Source of the DNA: Oscillospiraceae bacterium
Lineage (GTDB): Bacteria > Bacillota > Clostridia > Oscillospirales > Ruminococcaceae
Direction of reading: 5' to 3'
Assembly: GCA_900752625.1 (NCBI GenBank)
Contig: CAADWC010000016.1
Coordinates: 1-9,452 of the forward strand
Length of the DNA stretch: 9,452 nt
The first letter of the stretch is position 1, and each line of letters opens with the position of its first letter. Position numbers and translations under genes: made by a program. Of the stretch, positions 6,951 through 9,452 are shown one piece after another. The notes beneath the pieces were generated by a model that saw only the letters and a list, made by a program, of their open reading frames with translations, was not told the origin of the DNA and did no database searches.

Positions 6951-7040
6951 TAAAGAATGTAACGGGAATGTAGCGGAGAATGTAACGGCAGAAATTCCGT
7001 AAATACGTGGTTTAATATATATAGTTACTTTTGTTACATT

Positions 7041-7120
7041 TATTATATATTAAAATATAAAAAGAGGGAATAGAGAAGAAAAATACCGCCTACGCGTCAT
7101 AATATATAAATATAATAGGG
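7041..7120. other. A+T-rich stretch, possible DNA-unwinding element
   Basis: The segment is dominated by A and T (TATTATATATTAAAATATAA and a second run around 7100-7116), unlike the G+C-richer genes around it. It lies between the two double AAWGTAAC sites, as an origin's easily melted element would. A TATAAT at 7111-7116 could serve as a -10 box for the downstream genes, but there is no convincing -35 hexamer 16-18 bp upstream. Confidence 0.4.
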
Positions 7121-7159
7121 GAGAAATGTAAAAAGTAACAAAGCAAAAGGAGGATTAAT

Positions 7160-7489
7160 ATGGAAAGTGAAAAAACGACCGAGAGATTTCTCAGGGATGA
7201 AATAAAGAAGCTGGGGGGAGAAGCGTACAAGTTTGTATCGCCGGGCCGGATCGGAGTCCCCGATCGCCTGGTATGCCTGCCGGGAGGAAGGGTGTTTTTT
7301 GCGGAGCTTAAATCGGAAGGACGAAAAAGCACCCCGATGCAGAGGCGGCAGCAGGACAGGCTGCGGTCGCTGGGATTTACGGTTTACGCCGACATTGACA
7401 CAAAGGCAAAGGTGAAAGAGGTGATAGAACTTGAAGTTTGTACCGCACGATTATCAGGCGTACTGCATACGGCGGATAATAAGCGATGA
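7160..7489 (+). CDS. VRR-NUC domain nuclease
   Basis: A 109-residue stand-alone VRR-NUC protein, a PD-(D/E)XK nuclease family common in phages. Visible motifs: E8 in the first helix (TTERFLRDEIKKLGG), GVPDRLV with D35, FFAELKSEG with E49-L-K51, and Q61 in the TPMQRRQQ helix. These are the usual metal-binding and catalytic positions. The core ends near residue 85 (GFTVYADIDTKAKV). Relatives in such modules are thought to cut branched or flapped DNA, but the substrate here is unknown. The ATG has a strong SD (AAAAGGAGG, 7145-7153, 6 nt away). It follows the 240-bp AAWGTAAC region, so it may open its own transcription unit. The last 20 codons overlap the SNF2 gene in another frame, giving a tail (EVCTARLSGVLHTADNKR) that does not look like part of the domain. 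Confidence 0.9.
   Translation: MESEKTTERFLRDEIKKLGGEAYKFVSPGRIGVPDRLVCLPGGRVFFAELKSEGRKSTPMQRRQQDRLRSLGFTVYADIDTKAKVKEVIELEVCTARLSGVLHTADNKR
7418..7425 (+). promoter_or_regulatory. Ribosome binding site deciding a TTG start
   Basis: GAGGTGAT is complementary to eight consecutive bases at the end of 16S rRNA and lies 5 nt before TTG at 7431. This fixes the SNF2 start at TTG inside the VRR-NUC reading frame. The first in-frame ATG, at codon 28 (DMGLGKT), would delete the N-terminal motif and break into Walker A. Confidence 0.7.
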
Positions 7490-8828
7490 AGCAGTAGGGC
7501 TTCTGCTGGATATGGGGCTGGGAAAAACGGTCATAACGCTTACCGCAGTAAACGAACTGAAGTACAACCGTTTTCAGATAAACCGGTGTCTGGTCATTGC
7601 GCCGAAGAAAGTCGCGGAGGCAACATGGAGCGCTGAAGCGCAGAAATGGGATCACCTTAAGCACCTGCGAATTTCAAAGATCCTGGGTTCTGAATCCGTA
7701 AGGCTGAAAGCAGTTAACACGCCCGCTGACGTTTATGTTATCAACCGTGAAAACGTCCCCTGGCTCGTGGACCATTACCGCAGCGACTGGAAGTTCGACA
7801 TGGTGGTCGTGGACGAGCTTTCAAGCTTCAAATCCCACAAGGCAAAGAGATTTAAATGCCTTATATGGGTAAGACCCCATATAAAAAGGCTTGTAGGGCT
7901 TACGGGAACGCCGGCGCCCAACGGCGTTCAGGATCTCTGGGCGCAGATATATCTTCTTGACGGAGGAGAAAGGCTGGGCAGGTCGATAACGGCTTTCAGG
8001 CAGGAGTTTTTTACGCTGAACACCCACGGCGGACACTTTTCCACCTTTGAGGAGAAAAAGGGCGCAGCGGAGCGGGTGTATGAGCGGATATCTGATATAT
8101 GCGTATCCATGAAAGCGGAGGACTACATACAGCTGCCCCAACGCACGGACATAATTGTTCCTGTAGAACTTGACGCCCGGGCAAGAAAGCTTTACGACAG
8201 ATTTGAGCATGATATGTTTCTGCAGATCGACGAGGCCAGTCTTGATGCTGGAACGGCAGCGGTACTTACCAACAAGCTTCTTCAGATGTCCGGAGGAACG
8301 GTTTACGGCGACGACGGAAAATGCGTTGAGATCCACGACTGCAAGCTTGAAGCTTTTTCCGAACTGCTTGAAGCGGCGCAGGGGCAGCCGGTGCTTGTGT
8401 TTTACAGTTTCCGCCACGAGCTTTCCAGACTGAAAAAGGTCTGCGGCAGACTCAGCCTTGAATGGGGCGAATTAAAGACCGAAGCGGATATATCGAGGTG
8501 GAACTCCGGCGGGCTTAACGTTCTGTTCGCCCATCCGGCCAGCGCGGCTTATGGGCTTAATCTGCAAGCCGGAGGCAGTCACATAATCTGGTACGGGTTA
8601 AACTGGAGCCTTGAGCTTTATCAGCAGGCCAACGCAAGGCTGTACCGTCAGGGGCAGAAAGACCGGGTCATAATACATCACCTGATCGTTAAAAACAGCG
8701 CAGACGAGCTGGTCATGCAGGCGCTGCAGAATAAAGACAGCGTTCAGAACGATCTGCTGGAAGCTTTAAAAGCAAAGATATGTGAAGTTAAGAAAGGACA
8801 AACAAATGACGACAAAAGAATATCTTAA
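7431..8828 (+). CDS. SNF2/SWI2-type superfamily 2 helicase
   Basis: A 465-residue phage DEAD-like helicase. N-terminal PHDYQAYCI is the Q-type motif. Walker A is LLDMGLGKT (K32, T33); motif II is VVVDELSSF with D128-E129 and Leu-Ser in place of the usual Ala-His; motif III is LTGTPAPN (157-164). The C-terminal lobe has LVFYSFRHEL (motif IV), FAHPASAAYGLNLQ (motif V) and QANARLYRQGQ (motif VI, arginines R403 and R406). It is a compact two-lobe ATPase without accessory domains, the size usual for phage members. It is probably a DNA translocase working with the VRR-NUC protein, with which it overlaps by 59 bp; such pairs are common in siphophage modules. It might remodel forks, recombination intermediates or protein-DNA complexes, but the target is not known. 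The start is TTG, chosen from the SD at 7418-7425 and the conserved N-terminus. The 3' end overlaps the next gene by 23 bp. Confidence 0.93.
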   Translation: MKFVPHDYQAYCIRRIISDEAVGLLLDMGLGKTVITLTAVNELKYNRFQINRCLVIAPKKVAEATWSAEAQKWDHLKHLRISKILGSESVRLKAVNTPADVYVINRENVPWLVDHYRSDWKFDMVVVDELSSFKSHKAKRFKCLIWVRPHIKRLVGLTGTPAPNGVQDLWAQIYLLDGGERLGRSITAFRQEFFTLNTHGGHFSTFEEKKGAAERVYERISDICVSMKAEDYIQLPQRTDIIVPVELDARARKLYDRFEHDMFLQIDEASLDAGTAAVLTNKLLQMSGGTVYGDDGKCVEIHDCKLEAFSELLEAAQGQPVLVFYSFRHELSRLKKVCGRLSLEWGELKTEADISRWNSGGLNVLFAHPASAAYGLNLQAGGSHIIWYGLNWSLELYQQANARLYRQGQKDRVIIHHLIVKNSADELVMQALQNKDSVQNDLLEALKAKICEVKKGQTNDDKRIS

Positions 8829-9261
8829 TCAGGTCTACAGAATAGATCGCAGAATAAACGTGACTCTTGCCAAAATCGAAAAAATGCGCGCAAGCCTTTA
8901 CAAAATCGGAGCCGGCGGCAGCAGCGTTCCGGCGCAGCGGCAGTCGTCGGACAGCCTTGGCGCAGCCATTGCAAAGGTTATGGACTACGAGAAAAACGCA
9001 AACAGGCTGATAGACGAGCTTGTGACGAAACGGCTGGAGATCGAAAACGCTATAAAAGGCGTTCAGGATGCCGTACAGCGCGAGGTCCTTGAACGCAGAT
9101 ACTTACTCTTTCAGCGATGGGAAAGCAGATTTGACGAGCGCACAGGCGAATATGTCAAAGGGATTGCAGAGTCCATGGGCTATTCGGAAAGGCAGATTTA
9201 CAGGCTTCACGGAAAGGCGTTGAAAAACGTGTCAGTCAATGTCAGTGAAAGGCAGTTATAG
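8806..9261 (+). CDS. DUF1492/ArpU-like phage transcriptional regulator
   Basis: A 151-residue protein starting at ATG 8806, chosen because AAAGGA (8793-8798) lies 7 nt upstream; a GTG at 8782 would add 8 residues but has no good SD. Residues 4-32 and 52-95 are charged helices with coiled-coil character (LAKIEKMRASLYKIG; YEKNANRLIDELVTKRLEIE), separated by a Gly/Ser/Gln-rich linker. REVLERRYLLFQRW leads into a C-terminal helix-turn-helix (GIAESMGYSERQIYRLHGKAL, about 119-139) like sigma factor region 4. Proteins of this kind at the end of the early module, before the terminase, are thought to activate late genes (the ArpU/RinA idea); this is by analogy. The gene overlaps the SNF2 gene by 23 bp, so both are probably expressed together. 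If the analogy holds, its target promoter would lie after 9261. Confidence 0.82.
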   Translation: MTTKEYLNQVYRIDRRINVTLAKIEKMRASLYKIGAGGSSVPAQRQSSDSLGAAIAKVMDYEKNANRLIDELVTKRLEIENAIKGVQDAVQREVLERRYLLFQRWESRFDERTGEYVKGIAESMGYSERQIYRLHGKALKNVSVNVSERQL

Positions 9262-9424
9262 AATCTGTTATTATTATAATAGCGAAGAATACAAAGGGAA
9301 ACCTTTTATCCTCTCTAAAATTTTTACGTACAGCGGAAGAATCGTTCAGAACGGAGCGAAGGCTCCGTATACGGGTCTCGAGGGCATGACCTTGCGGCCC
9401 GGCACACTTGACTTCTATTTTTGA
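9239..9424 (+). CDS. Doubtful 61-residue reading frame
   Basis: The frame opens at an ATG inside the last codons of the DUF1492 gene and ends at TGA 9422-9424. The product contains YYYNSEEYKGKPF and ends TLRPGTLDFYF. It has no SD, overlaps the previous gene by 23 bp and contains both hairpins of this stretch (9351-9368, 9410-9428). I do not recognise it. It may be a small phage protein whose true start is different, or simply a non-coding stretch that happens to be open. Confidence 0.25.
   Translation: MSVKGSYRICYYYNSEEYKGKPFILSKIFTYSGRIVQNGAKAPYTGLEGMTLRPGTLDFYF
9351..9368. repeat. Perfect 7-bp hairpin
   Basis: ACGGAGC-GAAG-GCTCCGT forms a G+C-rich stem with a 4-nt loop, about 90 bases after the regulator gene. 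No U-run follows on either strand, so it is not a textbook intrinsic terminator. It could be an RNA stem or a protein site ahead of the late genes. Confidence 0.45.
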
Positions 9425-9428
9425 AGTC
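9410..9428. repeat. 6-bp hairpin with T-rich loop
   Basis: GACTTC-TATTTTT-GAAGTC spans the stop codon of the doubtful frame. The T-run lies in the loop rather than after the stem. On the minus strand an AAGGAGG (9434-9428) adjoins it, but no start codon follows at a usable distance. Confidence 0.35.
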
Positions 9429-9452
9429 CTCCTTAAAATTATTTGCGAAAAG

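Larger units (their letters stand above)
6878..7139. repeat. AA(A/T)GTAAC array, candidate origin or operator
   Basis: Eight exact copies of AAWGTAAC fall in 262 bp. Plus strand: 6912-6919, 6956-6963, 6979-6986, 7132-7139. Minus strand: 6878-6885, 6941-6948, 7024-7031, 7033-7040. Near copies are AATGTAGC (6967-6974) and AATGTAAA (7125-7132). Three of them (6956, 6967, 6979) stand 11 and 12 bp apart, about one helical turn, each within GAATGTARCGG. The pairs 7024-7040 and 7125-7139 form a similar double site in opposite orientations, and they flank an A+T-rich stretch (7041-7120). I saw no exact copy elsewhere in the window, though that was by eye. Phage origins and regulator operators both look like this, and the neighbouring primase-helicase favours an origin. 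Confidence 0.6.

Noticed and set aside
6955..6988. The GAATGTARCGG triplet as a CRISPR array
   Set aside because: The units are 11 bp with no unique spacers between them, far below CRISPR repeat and spacer sizes, and no cas genes are present. It fits a protein-binding iteron better.
7821..8417. 198-codon open frame on the minus strand inside the SNF2 gene
   Set aside because: It lies opposite conserved helicase sequence and its product has no domain-like features.
9427..9434. AAGGAGGA on the minus strand as a ribosome binding site near the right edge
   Set aside because: The codon at normal spacing is ATA and the next GTG is about 20 nt away, opening only a 27-codon frame. It also overlaps a hairpin arm.
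9239..9452. tRNA gene or intrinsic terminator after the regulator
   Set aside because: No GGTTCRANNCC-type T-arm or cloverleaf could be drawn on either strand, and neither hairpin is followed by a U-run.

Overview
The window is the replication module of a temperate-type siphophage or prophage from a low-G+C Gram-positive host. It is most likely a gut clostridium of the Ruminococcus/Oscillospiraceae kind. That host guess rests on gene order, Shine-Dalgarno (SD) sites close to AGGAGG, and frequent ATA, AGA and AGG codons; it is inference, not a taxonomic match. No integrase, repressor, terminase or structural gene is present, so an integrated prophage cannot be told from a free phage.

Left edge (1-260): a short AT-rich stretch holds a near-consensus promoter on the minus strand, followed by an SD site and a possible GTG start that runs off the window. 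A 13-bp inverted repeat brackets this promoter. Next comes a 46-codon open stretch on the minus strand that reads like the C-terminal end of a protein. It stops being open at about 255, within a few bases of where the plus-strand phage operon begins without an SD site. The two genes appear to be cut at one junction.

Replication operon (261-6918, plus strand, tightly packed): a small conserved-type protein of unknown function; a DUF2800 protein with RecB/Cas4-like nuclease motifs and four candidate Fe-S cysteines; a DUF2815 (Enc34-type) single-stranded DNA-binding protein; a family A DNA polymerase with a 3'-5' exonuclease domain; and an 803-residue VirE/D5-type primase-helicase. Together these could prime, unwind, coat and copy DNA.

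Intergenic region 6919-7159: the only sizeable internal gap. It is AT-rich and, with the end of the primase-helicase gene, carries eight exact copies of AA(A/T)GTAAC within about 260 bp, plus two near copies. This is the best candidate for a replication origin or an operator array, and it is the most notable non-coding signal in the window.

Right part (7160-9452, plus strand): a VRR-NUC nuclease overlaps a SNF2-type helicase that starts at TTG. A DUF1492/ArpU-like regulator with a C-terminal sigma-region-4-like helix-turn-helix follows, the type of gene that usually precedes the terminase and late genes. The last 190 bases hold two small hairpins and a doubtful 61-codon reading frame.
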